Under the pieces are notes generated by a model. The model had not been told where the DNA came from and did no database searches. It was given only the letters and a program-made list of their open reading frames with translations. A program made the translations under genes and the position numbers. From a virus, in IMG/VR virus record IMGVR_UViG_3300048914_000231, positions 1-64,000 of that record: a DNA stretch of 64,000 nucleotides. The stretch is one strand, 5' to 3'. Positions 23,359 through 30,743 of this stretch are shown here, piece after piece (the stretch's first letter is position 1; each line of letters starts with the position of its first letter).

Positions 23359-25284
23359 TTATTTTGCCAGCAAGAGTCTCAATTCACGCATGATGAGGGG
23401 CGGGAGTTCCTTGACGTCATGGATCACCATCGCCTTCGGGTAGAACTCACGCACCGAATCATCCTTGATACCGATGCCAATCATGTTCACGCCGGACATC
23501 GACATGCGCTCCACGACCTTTTTCAGGTGCAGGTTCAGGCCGTCGTAGTCGCTCGTGTAGCAGGCCGGATGGCCGTCGGACAGCACGATCATGATCTTGC
23601 CCTTTTCCTTGCGCCGCAACAGGCGCATGCCGGCCAGTTCGACCGATTCGCCGTCGACGTTGTTGGCCAGGCTGCTGCAGTTGGGCAGCCAGGCGAAGCG
23701 CTGCTTGACGCCGGTAGACATGCGCTCGTCGAAGCCCTTCAGGATCGGCATGTACAGCGGCTCGACCCGGGTGAAGCCGCGCCCGAGCATTTCCTCTTCC
23801 TTGAGCACGTCTTCCGACTTCAGATAGCTGTGGCCACCGGTAGTGAAGCAGATCACTTCGCTGGTGATGCCGATCCGGTCCAGGGTCGAGGCCAGCGCAT
23901 ACGCCGCTTTGGCCGCCGTGTGAATCTTCCCGCCCGACATGGAGCCGGACATGTCGATCACCAGTTCGACCGCCACGTCCTTCGTCAGCACTTCCTGACG
24001 CTGGCGGAACACGCGGTCGTCGCCGGTCGACAGGCGATGTAGCGCCGCCGGGTTGACGCGGCCCGAACGCTGGCCGGGCGACCAGCGCTTGAGGCTGCGC
24101 GCGCTGATGGCGCGCTCCAGGTCTTTCTGCATCGGGCCGACCATGTGGTCGACTTCGTCCTGCATCGATTGCAGCATGGTCGGCTTGTATTCCGAGCCCA
24201 CCTTGAGCGGTTCGACCACGTCGTGGTCCGTGGTCCAGACGAGGTAGGGCGCCGCCTTGCTCGCGTCGATCACGCCGCTGGTCACCAGCTGCGAGAGCTT
24301 TTCGTCATACGTGTTGGCGAGCTCCTTTTCGATCGCGGACAGGCTGCCGCTGGTGCTGCCGTTGATGTGCGAGGTTATCGTTGCCTCTTCACGGTCGTCG
24401 CTCGGGTCTTCCTCTTCCTCACCTTCGCCCCCGGCAGCCGGGTCTTCCTCTTCGCCCTCGTCCTCTTCCTCGCCCGGCTTCTTTTCTTCCTTCGCCGAGT
24501 CATCGGTCAGACCAGGCTTGAAGCCTTCATCCTCTTCCCCTTCGCTCGGCCCGCCCCCACTGGTCAGCCCGCCCCCGCCACCGCCGGCACCGGGCTTGGT
24601 CATCGACGACATCCCGCTCGACGGCGCCGGCGTCGCGCCCCTGAGTGCCGCGCTGGCCTTTTCGGCGACACTCAGGGCGTCAGCACTGCTGCGCGCGCCG
24701 GCAATCAGCGGCTCCAGCGGCTTGAGCTTGTCGTACACGTCCTGAATATCGGCCATGTGCTGGTCGACGAAGTCCTTGAACACCTGCTGGCCAGCCATGC
24801 CGCGAATCACTGGCATGGTCAGAAGCGCCTCGACCTTTTCCTGATCGCCCGCAGCCTTCGCTTTTTTCAGTTCCGGGATCGTGTAGTTCTCCAGCAGAAA
24901 ACGCCCGGTGCCGGACAGGTTCTCGGCCGACCCTTCGAAGCGCTCGGCCATCAGGCGCTCGATGCGGGTGTCTTCCATCACGTTGTACATGCCGCCGATG
25001 CCCATCGACTGCGCCTTCGGCATGTCGTTGAAATCGGTGAACATGATGTGCGCGACCTCGTGGTCCAGGTAGCCCTGCAGCGCATCCAGCAGTTCCTGGG
25101 TGGCGTTGTCGGGAATGTACGGCAGGTTGACGCGAATCGGCTGACCCTTCGAGTCCGACTGCACATATGCCTGCGTACCCACTTGCGTGACGCTGATTTT
25201 CTTGCCTGCCAAAATCTGCGTGATTTTGACGATCGCCTCGCGCATCACGTGGATACGCTCTGCCATTCCCATTCCCCTGATCAT
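23359..25284 (-). CDS. cobT: CobT-like VWA-domain protein with HExxH motif
   Basis: 641 residues. Residues about 438-635 are a von Willebrand A domain with the MIDAS motif VIDMSGSMSG. The middle (about 240-300) is Gly-rich, then extremely acidic. Near residues 75-79 lies HEVAH in DHEVAHIMFTDF, the zinc-metalloprotease signature, followed by RIERLMAERFEG. CobT-type proteins work with a MoxR AAA+ ATPase, here the CobS-like gene. ATG 25284 is preferred: it has AAAGGGG upstream and lies below the operator, while codons nearer 25320 would lie at the RNA start. Confidence 0.87.
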   Translation of the reverse strand: MIRGMGMAERIHVMREAIVKITQILAGKKISVTQVGTQAYVQSDSKGQPIRVNLPYIPDNATQELLDALQGYLDHEVAHIMFTDFNDMPKAQSMGIGGMYNVMEDTRIERLMAERFEGSAENLSGTGRFLLENYTIPELKKAKAAGDQEKVEALLTMPVIRGMAGQQVFKDFVDQHMADIQDVYDKLKPLEPLIAGARSSADALSVAEKASAALRGATPAPSSGMSSMTKPGAGGGGGGLTSGGGPSEGEEDEGFKPGLTDDSAKEEKKPGEEEDEGEEEDPAAGGEGEEEEDPSDDREEATITSHINGSTSGSLSAIEKELANTYDEKLSQLVTSGVIDASKAAPYLVWTTDHDVVEPLKVGSEYKPTMLQSMQDEVDHMVGPMQKDLERAISARSLKRWSPGQRSGRVNPAALHRLSTGDDRVFRQRQEVLTKDVAVELVIDMSGSMSGGKIHTAAKAAYALASTLDRIGITSEVICFTTGGHSYLKSEDVLKEEEMLGRGFTRVEPLYMPILKGFDERMSTGVKQRFAWLPNCSSLANNVDGESVELAGMRLLRRKEKGKIMIVLSDGHPACYTSDYDGLNLHLKKVVERMSMSGVNMIGIGIKDDSVREFYPKAMVIHDVKELPPLIMRELRLLLAK

Positions 25285-25301
25285 GTGTTTCCCCTTTGTA
25301 A

Positions 25302-25353
25302 AGTCATTCGTGACTGACAACGCTATGATAGACTTGACCCGCAGGAGTCACAA
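25302..25353 (-). promoter_or_regulatory. Class B promoter with downstream operator, upstream of cobT-like gene
   Basis: -35 TTGTGA (25353-25348), 17-bp spacer beginning CTCCTGCGGG, -10 TATCAT (25330-25325). AGTCA-N4-TGACT (25302-25315) covers the region just after the transcription start and before the ribosome site of the gene starting at 25284. Confidence 0.78.
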
Positions 25354-25378
25354 GCTGCACGGTGATCTTTGCCTGAAA

Positions 25379-25403
25379 ATAAAAAGGCGGGCATCAGCCC
25401 GCC
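25379..25403 (-). terminator. Intrinsic terminator
   Basis: On the minus strand GGCGGGC-TGAT-GCCCGCC (25403-25386), a perfect 7-bp GC stem with a tetraloop, then TTTTTATTTT. Lies 20 nt after the stop of the 67-residue gene and upstream of the cobT promoter. Confidence 0.9.
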
Positions 25404-25422
25404 TGTGCATGCGTGTGCGTGC

Positions 25423-25626
25423 TTACATGTAGACGATCGCGTTACGATCGCCGGTCGAATTGACCAGGACCATGTTGCCGCGCTGTGAATGCCTTACCTT
25501 GAGCACAATGACGGCACCAAGGTCCAGTTTTTCGATGATGACCGAGTCGGACAGCATGTCGGCAAACGCCTCCAGGTTGATAATTTCGGATACTTTGATG
25601 GTGGCGTTAGTCTCGGTTGCGAACAT
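25423..25626 (-). CDS. Hypothetical small protein (67 aa)
   Basis: Unrecognised 67-residue acidic protein with alternating hydrophobic strands (VIIEKLDLGAVIVLKV, then GNMVLVNS), like a small beta-barrel. GAGGAGC lies before ATG 25626. It is a one-gene transcription unit: promoter-like element at 25711-25730 and strong terminator at 25379-25403. It is divergent from the XRE gene and shares its control region, so it may be an early or regulatory gene. Confidence 0.75.
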   Translation of the reverse strand: MFATETNATIKVSEIINLEAFADMLSDSVIIEKLDLGAVIVLKVRHSQRGNMVLVNSTGDRNAIVYM

Positions 25627-25710
25627 GGATGCTCCTCTGGGTAAATTTGATTCGTGATCCCGGTGTCGGTCTATTCTTACAAAGCAATGCTCCCGGGGCT
25701 TACATGCTTT

Positions 25711-25730
25711 ATTATAGCTCAGTGCTTAGT
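25711..25730 (-). promoter_or_regulatory. Class A-like promoter with degenerate operator
   Basis: On the minus strand ACTAA-GCAC-TGAGC (25730-25717) abuts TATAAT (25716-25711), the same arrangement as other class A sites but with four mismatches. Would give a leader of about 78 nt for the 67-residue gene. Confidence 0.5.
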
Positions 25731-25861
25731 TATAAATTGCGAAAAATCAACTGTGTGGCAGCGCAACTTAATTTATGCTTATTGGGGTGCGCTTCTGTGA
25801 AAATTAAGCGACAATCGCAGTTCGCCATCCCCAATTCACATGCATTTAATAAAATATTAAC

Positions 25862-25898
25862 TATAATGCACATGTCAGTAATTAAATCAGCAGCGACT
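25862..25898 (+). promoter_or_regulatory. Plus-strand promoter with degenerate operator, upstream of XRE gene
   Basis: TATAAT (25862-25867) in AT-rich DNA. AATCA-GCAG-CGACT (25885-25898), two mismatches from the operator consensus, lies about 17 bp downstream, just after the expected transcription start. No good -35. Consistent with weak autoregulation. Confidence 0.5.
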
Positions 25899-25928
25899 GA
25901 ACGGCTGCGCAACGTCAAGGAGCAATCA

Positions 25929-26381
25929 ATGAGTCTCGCAACTCACACCGCCACCAAGGGCACGGTTCGTCGCAGCAAGGGCGCTCGCGAAATTACCGTT
26001 GCCGAATACATCAACGGCCTGATCGAACTGTCCGACAAGACTCAGGCCCAGATCGCACAGGAAGCTGGCTTCCAGAAACCCAACATCATTTCGATGATCA
26101 AGCAGGGCGCCACCAAACTGCCGGTTTCCAAGGTTGCGCCGATGGCACGTGCCCTGAACGCCGATCCGGTCTACCTGTTCCGGCTGGTGATGAACGAATA
26201 CGAGCCCGAAACCTGGAACGCGATCGAAGAGGCCATCCTGCACCAGCCCGTCATCACGGACAATGAATACGAGATCATTCGCACAATTCGCAAGGCTGGT
26301 CTGGCCGACTTCAAGCTGCCCAATACCGATGCGCGCAAGCGTTTGATCGATTTGATCGCACAGGTCGGCGAAAACCAGTAA
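25929..26381 (+). CDS. XRE-type helix-turn-helix regulator, only plus-strand gene
   Basis: 150 residues. Residues 39-60 (QAQIAQEAGFQKPNIISM, then IKQG) form the helix-turn-helix of the lambda repressor/Cro (XRE) family; the fold continues to about 92 (ARALNADPVYLFRLVM). The C-terminal 55 residues are helical and could mediate dimerisation. The lysine/arginine-rich N-terminus may add DNA contacts. ATG 25929 has AAGGAG upstream; the frame is open further up but without a ribosome site. It is transcribed alone, against all other genes, and ends at a strong terminator. It is the best candidate to bind the AGTCA-N4-TGACT sites. Confidence 0.85.
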   Translation: MSLATHTATKGTVRRSKGAREITVAEYINGLIELSDKTQAQIAQEAGFQKPNIISMIKQGATKLPVSKVAPMARALNADPVYLFRLVMNEYEPETWNAIEEAILHQPVITDNEYEIIRTIRKAGLADFKLPNTDARKRLIDLIAQVGENQ

Positions 26382-26407
26382 CATATCCTTTTACCCTTCG
26401 TGTTTTT

Positions 26408-26431
26408 GGCGCCCTTCGGGGCGCCTTTTTT
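26408..26431 (+). terminator. Intrinsic terminator of XRE gene
   Basis: GGCGCCC-TTCG-GGGCGCC, a perfect 7-bp stem with a UUCG tetraloop, followed by six T. 27 nt after the XRE stop codon. Confidence 0.95.
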
Positions 26432-26500
26432 ATTGCTCGACGGAAGAATTATATCTGGCCGTGTTCGGTTTTCTGTGGGAAATTTTTTTGACTGTGGAAG

Positions 26501-26537
26501 GTAAACAACGAACGCCGCCGGCGGTAACCGGGCGGCG
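26501..26537 (-). terminator. Possible minus-strand terminator
   Basis: On the minus strand CGCCGCC (26537-26531) pairs with GGCGGCG (26519-26513), followed by GTTCGTTGTTTACC. T-rich rather than a clean T run. Placed between the end of the replication block (26548) and the convergent XRE gene. Confidence 0.4.
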
Positions 26538-26547
26538 CTGATAATGC

Positions 26548-27234
26548 TTATTCTGCCGGCAATTGATATTCGGCGCCGATGATGCCGGCGGCGCGCGCCG
26601 CCTCCAGGCCAAGTCTGCGCACATGTACAGCGATGGTTGCCTCGATTTCGATCTTGGCATGATTGACAAGATGCTCCATCGCTTCCTGACCCATTTCGAC
26701 GATGAAGCCCATATGATTCGGCAATCCTTCGATGGTGTTCGACAGGGCCTTGTGAATATCGCGCAGGGTCGTTTTTGACAGCTTGCCCGATTCGATCGCC
26801 TCGCCCAGCCTGGCCACTTCTTCGCGCGCTTCCTGCATGCGCTTGTGCGCGGCCGACTCCACCTCGCGCATGAGCATGTCGGTCTTGTTCTCCACGCCCT
26901 CGATACCCGGCTGCATTTCACCCATCACTTCCGTGATGGTACATGGCGTACCTTCGCCGCGGTTGCCCGTGGTGATGAACTCGGCAAACTGCGCATGCGA
27001 CATTTCAATCTCGATCAGGCGCGGTCCATGCGCGTGATACCAGTCGGTGTTCAGGTCACGATCATGGCGCCCGCGTCTGACGACGATACGGACGCGATGC
27101 TGGTGGTTGATGTCGCTGGCGAACAGTTTGCCGCCACCGCTGACGATGTGCATGCCGACCAGGCCGTAGGCCGGGTGCGCGTAGGTCTCCCTCTTGCCGT
27201 CATGCTGCATGACCGGCTTCTCGTGCTTACGCAT
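26548..27234 (-). CDS. Conserved phage protein of unknown function (228 aa)
   Basis: The pattern AYGLVGM, GGKLFASDINHQHRVRI, DWYHAHGPRLIEIEMSHAQFAEFITTGNRGEGTPCTI (here in parts) recalls a protein widely found in phages of Proteobacteria, without assigned function. The second half is a long helical region (EVESAAHKRMQEAREEVARL) that could form a coiled coil. Its start overlaps the previous stop by 8 nt. It is the last gene of the 35324-26548 block. Confidence 0.7.
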   Translation of the reverse strand: MRKHEKPVMQHDGKRETYAHPAYGLVGMHIVSGGGKLFASDINHQHRVRIVVRRGRHDRDLNTDWYHAHGPRLIEIEMSHAQFAEFITTGNRGEGTPCTITEVMGEMQPGIEGVENKTDMLMREVESAAHKRMQEAREEVARLGEAIESGKLSKTTLRDIHKALSNTIEGLPNHMGFIVEMGQEAMEHLVNHAKIEIEATIAVHVRRLGLEAARAAGIIGAEYQLPAE

Positions 27235-27418
27235 CCTTCTCCTCCTTTTGACGCGTCAATAACGCGCTCATGTGCACGACAAACGCCGTGATGGTCAGTA
27301 GCGGCACTTCACGCCCGGTGTTGTCGATGATTTTGATCAGGGTCTGGCGACCCTGTGTGAAGTTGTGTTCGGTCCAGGGCATGGTGGCCCTGACCCGCTT
27401 GAACTCGTCGTCAGTCAC
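27227..27418 (-). CDS. Hypothetical small protein (63 aa)
   Basis: Unrecognised. Begins with GTG 27418, overlapping the upstream stop by 8 nt, with GAAGGCGG as ribosome site. The middle (IIDNTGREVPLLTITAFVVHMSALL) is hydrophobic but too short and mixed for a sure membrane segment; the C-terminus is highly charged. Tight coupling on both sides supports it as a real gene. Confidence 0.55.
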   Translation of the reverse strand: MTDDEFKRVRATMPWTEHNFTQGRQTLIKIIDNTGREVPLLTITAFVVHMSALLTRQKEEKDA

Positions 27419-27824
27419 AGTGACCGCCTTCGCTGTCGGTCAATACCCCGCCCACCTGCAAAACTGGCGCGCGCTGGGGCATGCTGCAGTCCATGCGGTT
27501 GAAAGCGTCGATGGCGCTGTCGATCACGGCATTGTTGCGCACGAACACGCGTCCATAGACCCAGGCGCCGTCCTCGGTCGGATCGACCATTGCGTCGTCG
27601 TCAATTTCCACGTCGTCATCGCTGCCGGTCGCGTATTCGTCCTGGGCCTTTGCCACGTACAGCTTGTCAATCTCGTCGCCGCTACTCCAGACGCCGCTAA
27701 CGTTGATGGCGCCGGCCGGGCGTTCACTCTCGATCATGTCCTCGACCGCGCCAGAGACACGGCTGTAGACCCGGGCCGCCAGGCTGTCGTCACCTTCGAT
27801 GATGATGGTGATCTGATGTTTCAT
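27411..27824 (-). CDS. Hypothetical acidic protein (137 aa)
   Basis: Unrecognised. Strongly acidic centre (SDDDVEIDDDAMVDPTEDG). The N-terminus (MKHQITIIIEGDD) looks like a beta strand. ATG 27824 overlaps the ligase stop (ATGA), so it is translationally coupled to the ligase. The open frame continues far upstream inside the ligase gene, but that part is a shadow. Confidence 0.7.
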   Translation of the reverse strand: MKHQITIIIEGDDSLAARVYSRVSGAVEDMIESERPAGAINVSGVWSSGDEIDKLYVAKAQDEYATGSDDDVEIDDDAMVDPTEDGAWVYGRVFVRNNAVIDSAIDAFNRMDCSMPQRAPVLQVGGVLTDSEGGHCD

Positions 27825-29242
27825 GCCGCCTCCTTGATCGATTCGTCTTTCAGTTTCTTGCCCAGCTTGGCCGCCGCTTCGATTGCAAACGCGCGCTCCA
27901 GACTGTCGGCCGTGAACTTGTCGGTGCGCGGTGTCGCGCTGGTGAAGCGCGGCAGGAACAGGCTGTGCAGCGGGTTCGATTCGCTCGGTTTCATGATCAT
28001 GTTGGCGGTGACGGGCATGATCTTGCCCAGCCAGCCATCCTTGTCCGCATCGACCGCGTCGCGCATCGCTTCGCCCTTGATGGCGACGTCGACTTCCAGA
28101 TTGCCGCAGCTGGAACGGCATGTCAGGCTGCCGACGCGGCCCGCATTCTTGGTATTGTCGCGGCCGGCGACGAAGCCGACGATCTCCAGGTCGACTTCGA
28201 ATTCCAGCTTGAGCTTGACCTGCTCCTTGCTGGTGCCGTCCTTCCAGATGGCCGTGCGGCGCTTGAGAATGCCGCCCTCCAGACCGCTCGCCATCCACCC
28301 GCCGGCGATGCTATACGCTTCGTCCAGGCTCTTGACGATCTTGGTGGTGATCAGGCTGATCGACTGCTGCGGCTTGCCTTTCAGCTGGCCGATGATCGCG
28401 CGCAGACGGTCGATGTACGGCGTCTCGCACTTGCCTTTCGGGACCGCGCACTCCAGCGGAATCTGGTCCCACACTTCGAATACCGGGCGCTCATTGGCCG
28501 CAAATGCGCCACCCTGTGCGACCTTGTTCAGAATGCCGTTGCCGATCTCGCGCGCGAGAATCTTGCCGTCGCGCTCGACCAGCATTTCGCCATGTGACTG
28601 TGTGCCCATCGGGAACGTGTTGTGAATGTCTTGCAGCAGCTGGCCGAAGGCCTCGGTCGGGAACATCGTGCCGGCGCGCGAGTACATGAAGACTTCGCCG
28701 GTGTCTTCGTGGTCGATGTTGACGAACATGCCGTCCGCCTTGATCTGCAAGATTTCGCCGTCTTCCCATTCGGTCCAGGCTTCGGGCTTGGCATCCTTCG
28801 GCAGCGAACAGCGCATGTAGGCGGTGTCGGGCACCAAGCCCGGCCAGACCTTGTTGCAGGTTTCGGCCGAGAAGCCCGCGCGCATGTCTTTCAGCAGGAT
28901 GCGCTGGAACAGCTGCGCGCTATCGCCAGTCAAACGTTCGATGTGGTCTGCGATCGCCGTATGCATGGCGCCGCCGGTCAGTGTGCGGTCACGCAGGCGC
29001 GCGATAATGCCCCACGTCTCGTCGGTGAAAGTCGTCCCGCCGGAGAACGTACTGGTGCGCAGTGGCACCGCCCTGATGCCGTACTTGTCGGTGTTGTATG
29101 CGGCGCGCAGCACGCGCTGCAGTAAGGCGTCGCCAGCAACGGCCTTGAGCATCGCGATCTTGTCGTTCTTGCCGGACGTGGCTGCGATCTGGTCCATCAG
29201 GCCCAGAATCTGGTCGGTGTTCATGTCGGGTTTCAGGCTCAT
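27821..29242 (-). CDS. ATP-dependent DNA ligase
   Basis: 473 residues, near T4 gp30 (487). Motif I KADGMFVNID (about 164-173) holds the adenylated lysine; FMYSRAGTMFP follows; EGGILKRR and VKLKLEFEVDLEIVGF give motifs IV and V, with the OB domain after. The N-terminal helical domain (about 1-130) is like T4/T7-type ligases. It joins Okazaki fragments during phage replication. ATG 29242 is the likely start; the extra 22 codons upstream overlap the neighbour. Confidence 0.9.
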   Translation of the reverse strand: MSLKPDMNTDQILGLMDQIAATSGKNDKIAMLKAVAGDALLQRVLRAAYNTDKYGIRAVPLRTSTFSGGTTFTDETWGIIARLRDRTLTGGAMHTAIADHIERLTGDSAQLFQRILLKDMRAGFSAETCNKVWPGLVPDTAYMRCSLPKDAKPEAWTEWEDGEILQIKADGMFVNIDHEDTGEVFMYSRAGTMFPTEAFGQLLQDIHNTFPMGTQSHGEMLVERDGKILAREIGNGILNKVAQGGAFAANERPVFEVWDQIPLECAVPKGKCETPYIDRLRAIIGQLKGKPQQSISLITTKIVKSLDEAYSIAGGWMASGLEGGILKRRTAIWKDGTSKEQVKLKLEFEVDLEIVGFVAGRDNTKNAGRVGSLTCRSSCGNLEVDVAIKGEAMRDAVDADKDGWLGKIMPVTANMIMKPSESNPLHSLFLPRFTSATPRTDKFTADSLERAFAIEAAAKLGKKLKDESIKEAA

Positions 29243-29249
29243 TGTTTCC

Positions 29250-29945
29250 TCATTGTTTGGCTTTACGAAGTTCCGCCATGCGGCGGGCGAATTGCAGCGG
29301 GGTTTCACCCGGCTGGATTTTTGGCGCGGTCGACCCGGTGCCAGGCGGCAAGGTGGGTGGCAGCTCCACCCTGACCGGATTCCTGATCAGTTCCTGGCGC
29401 AGCTGCTCCATCGACAGCGGCGCCGGTTGTGGTGCCGGCATGGCCTTGATGGCCCGGTCTTCCGGGTAGTCGCCCTGCGACGGGCCGGCGCTGGCCTGAT
29501 TGGTGATCGCGATCGCCAGCGCGTCGACTTTCAGTTCGTCGTTCATGGTCTTCTTCGGCGGCGCCTTCCCGCCAAACGGTCTGGCCGGCTTCGGGATCAG
29601 GGCCGGGTCGGTCAGGTTGGTGATCAGGACGCCGAACTGGCCAGCGGTGGCGACCGGCAGGAACGGCTTGCTCTTGCGCGGGAAGTAGAACAGCGCGGTG
29701 CCGGCCAGCTGCTCCTGCTCGCGCATGCCGGCGGCGATACAGCGGCCCTCGCGCGCGGCCCTGACGCATTCGGCGGTGCGCTCGTTGTTTATGCCCATGT
29801 CAATGTCATGCAGACGTGACAGGCAGGCCGTGTACGCCGGCCCGCGCTCGATTGCCGGGCAGTGTTTCAGGTAGTAGGCGTTGTCAGGGCCGGCGCTGGC
29901 CGTGATCGGGTATTTGGTATCGTGTTCGATGGGTTGATTTTGCAT
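29250..29945 (-). CDS. Hypothetical protein with four conserved-looking cysteines (231 aa)
   Basis: Unrecognised. C29, C41, C60 and C69 in HCPAIERGPAYTACL, then AECVRAAREGRC, suggest a small metal-binding module, followed by a hydrophobic segment and a Pro/Lys-rich C-terminal half (GGKAPPKKTMNDE, PPTLPPGTG). ATG 29945 with GGAGAG upstream is preferred over an in-frame codon at 29978. Sits directly upstream of the ligase gene. Confidence 0.65.
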   Translation of the reverse strand: MQNQPIEHDTKYPITASAGPDNAYYLKHCPAIERGPAYTACLSRLHDIDMGINNERTAECVRAAREGRCIAAGMREQEQLAGTALFYFPRKSKPFLPVATAGQFGVLITNLTDPALIPKPARPFGGKAPPKKTMNDELKVDALAIAITNQASAGPSQGDYPEDRAIKAMPAPQPAPLSMEQLRQELIRNPVRVELPPTLPPGTGSTAPKIQPGETPLQFARRMAELRKAKQ

Positions 29946-29962
29946 TTTTGCTCTCCGTGTTT

Positions 29963-30157
29963 TTACCAACTGGCCCACGAATCGTTCGTGCGCTCGGTCG
30001 TGCCTTCTTTCTCTTTTTCGATGCTCTGGTAATTGATGAAGCAGCGAATCTTCCAGATCATGTCCTTGCGAATCGCCTCCTGAACATGGGGCGACAGACG
30101 GTTGAGAAAATCGGACACCGCCTGTTTCTGTACAAATTTCAATGCCTCGTTCGCCAT
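29963..30157 (-). CDS. Hypothetical small protein (64 aa)
   Basis: Unrecognised, helical and basic. ATG 30157 overlaps the stop of the upstream gene (TGATG). Its last residues (SWASW) copy the end of that upstream protein (GWASW), and the DNA around the two stops is alike, hinting at a small duplication when this gene was acquired. Confidence 0.55.
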   Translation of the reverse strand: MANEALKFVQKQAVSDFLNRLSPHVQEAIRKDMIWKIRCFINYQSIEKEKEGTTERTNDSWASW

Positions 30158-30654
30158 CACCAACTCGCCCAGCCGGCGCCGCGGTCTATATCGTCAAAGC
30201 CATCTTCGACGATGACGTCGTTTTCGTCCGCATCGCCCAACCCCAGACCGAAGTAGCCGATGGTCGCCTGGCGCTCGGCCGTGCCGTAGTGCTCGTTGAT
30301 GGCAGTAGCAAGCTCGGCCTCGTGCAGCGACCGCACATGCCCGGAAATGACCTTCCTGCCCAGGCCAAATGTCGGGGCCGACGCCTTCTTGTACACGCCC
30401 TTGCCGGCGCGCGGCGTCGTTTTTTCCTTCAGAATCTTGCTGCACTCGCCCTGCACCTTGCCGTCCGAACCCCTGATGATCTTGACCTGGCCGCCGCCGG
30501 TATTGGCTTCAATCTTGCCCCAGCGCTGCAGCAGGATTGCGGCGCCGGCAACCCCTTCTGCAGTCTGCTCGGTAATCGTTACCGTTTCATAGAACTTGGT
30601 GCCGCCATCGTGCTCCAGATAGTTCAATGCAACCTGATATGTCCTGTTTCCCAT
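30157..30654 (-). CDS. WGR-domain-like protein (165 aa)
   Basis: KFYETVTI (about 20-27), then RWGKIEANTGGGQVKI (about 44-59), fits the WGR domain, a nucleic-acid or protein-binding module named after W-G-R (here W-G-K). The rest is acidic towards the C-terminus (DADENDVIVEDGFDDID). ATG 30654 with GAAGGG upstream is preferred over GTG 30675. It heads a unit with its own class B promoter and is coupled to the 64-residue gene. Confidence 0.6.
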   Translation of the reverse strand: MGNRTYQVALNYLEHDGGTKFYETVTITEQTAEGVAGAAILLQRWGKIEANTGGGQVKIIRGSDGKVQGECSKILKEKTTPRAGKGVYKKASAPTFGLGRKVISGHVRSLHEAELATAINEHYGTAERQATIGYFGLGLGDADENDVIVEDGFDDIDRGAGWASW

Positions 30655-30694
30655 TTCTGAATTCCCTTCGCGCACATCGCGCAGTCACATTGTC

Positions 30695-30736
30695 ATGGTA
30701 GCGCGCCCGGTCAGGAGCGACAAGTCAGTTCTGACT
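30695..30736 (-). promoter_or_regulatory. Class B promoter with operator over the -35
   Basis: -35 TTGTCG (30723-30718), 17-bp spacer with CTCCTGACCGGGCG, -10 TACCAT (30700-30695). Perfect AGTCA-N4-TGACT (30723-30736) overlaps the -35 by one base, exactly as at 22627-22668. Confidence 0.78.
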
Positions 30737-30743
30737 GAATTTC

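Larger units (their letters stand above)
25627..25928. other. AT-rich divergent control region, no gene
   Basis: About 300 bp between two divergent genes, clearly more AT-rich than its surroundings. It holds a minus-strand -10 with degenerate operator (25711-25730), a plus-strand TATAAA at 25731-25736 with a possible TTTATT 17 bp upstream, and a plus-strand TATAAT at 25862-25867 followed by a degenerate operator (25885-25898). No RNA gene was recognised. Confidence 0.7.

Noticed and set aside
25627-25928. Possible tRNA or small RNA gene in the divergent spacer
   Set aside because: No cloverleaf or stable GC stem could be found; the region is explained by promoters.
27411-28298. 295-residue version of the acidic protein
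   Set aside because: The first 158 residues lie inside the ligase gene and have shadow composition; the coupled ATG 27824 fits better.
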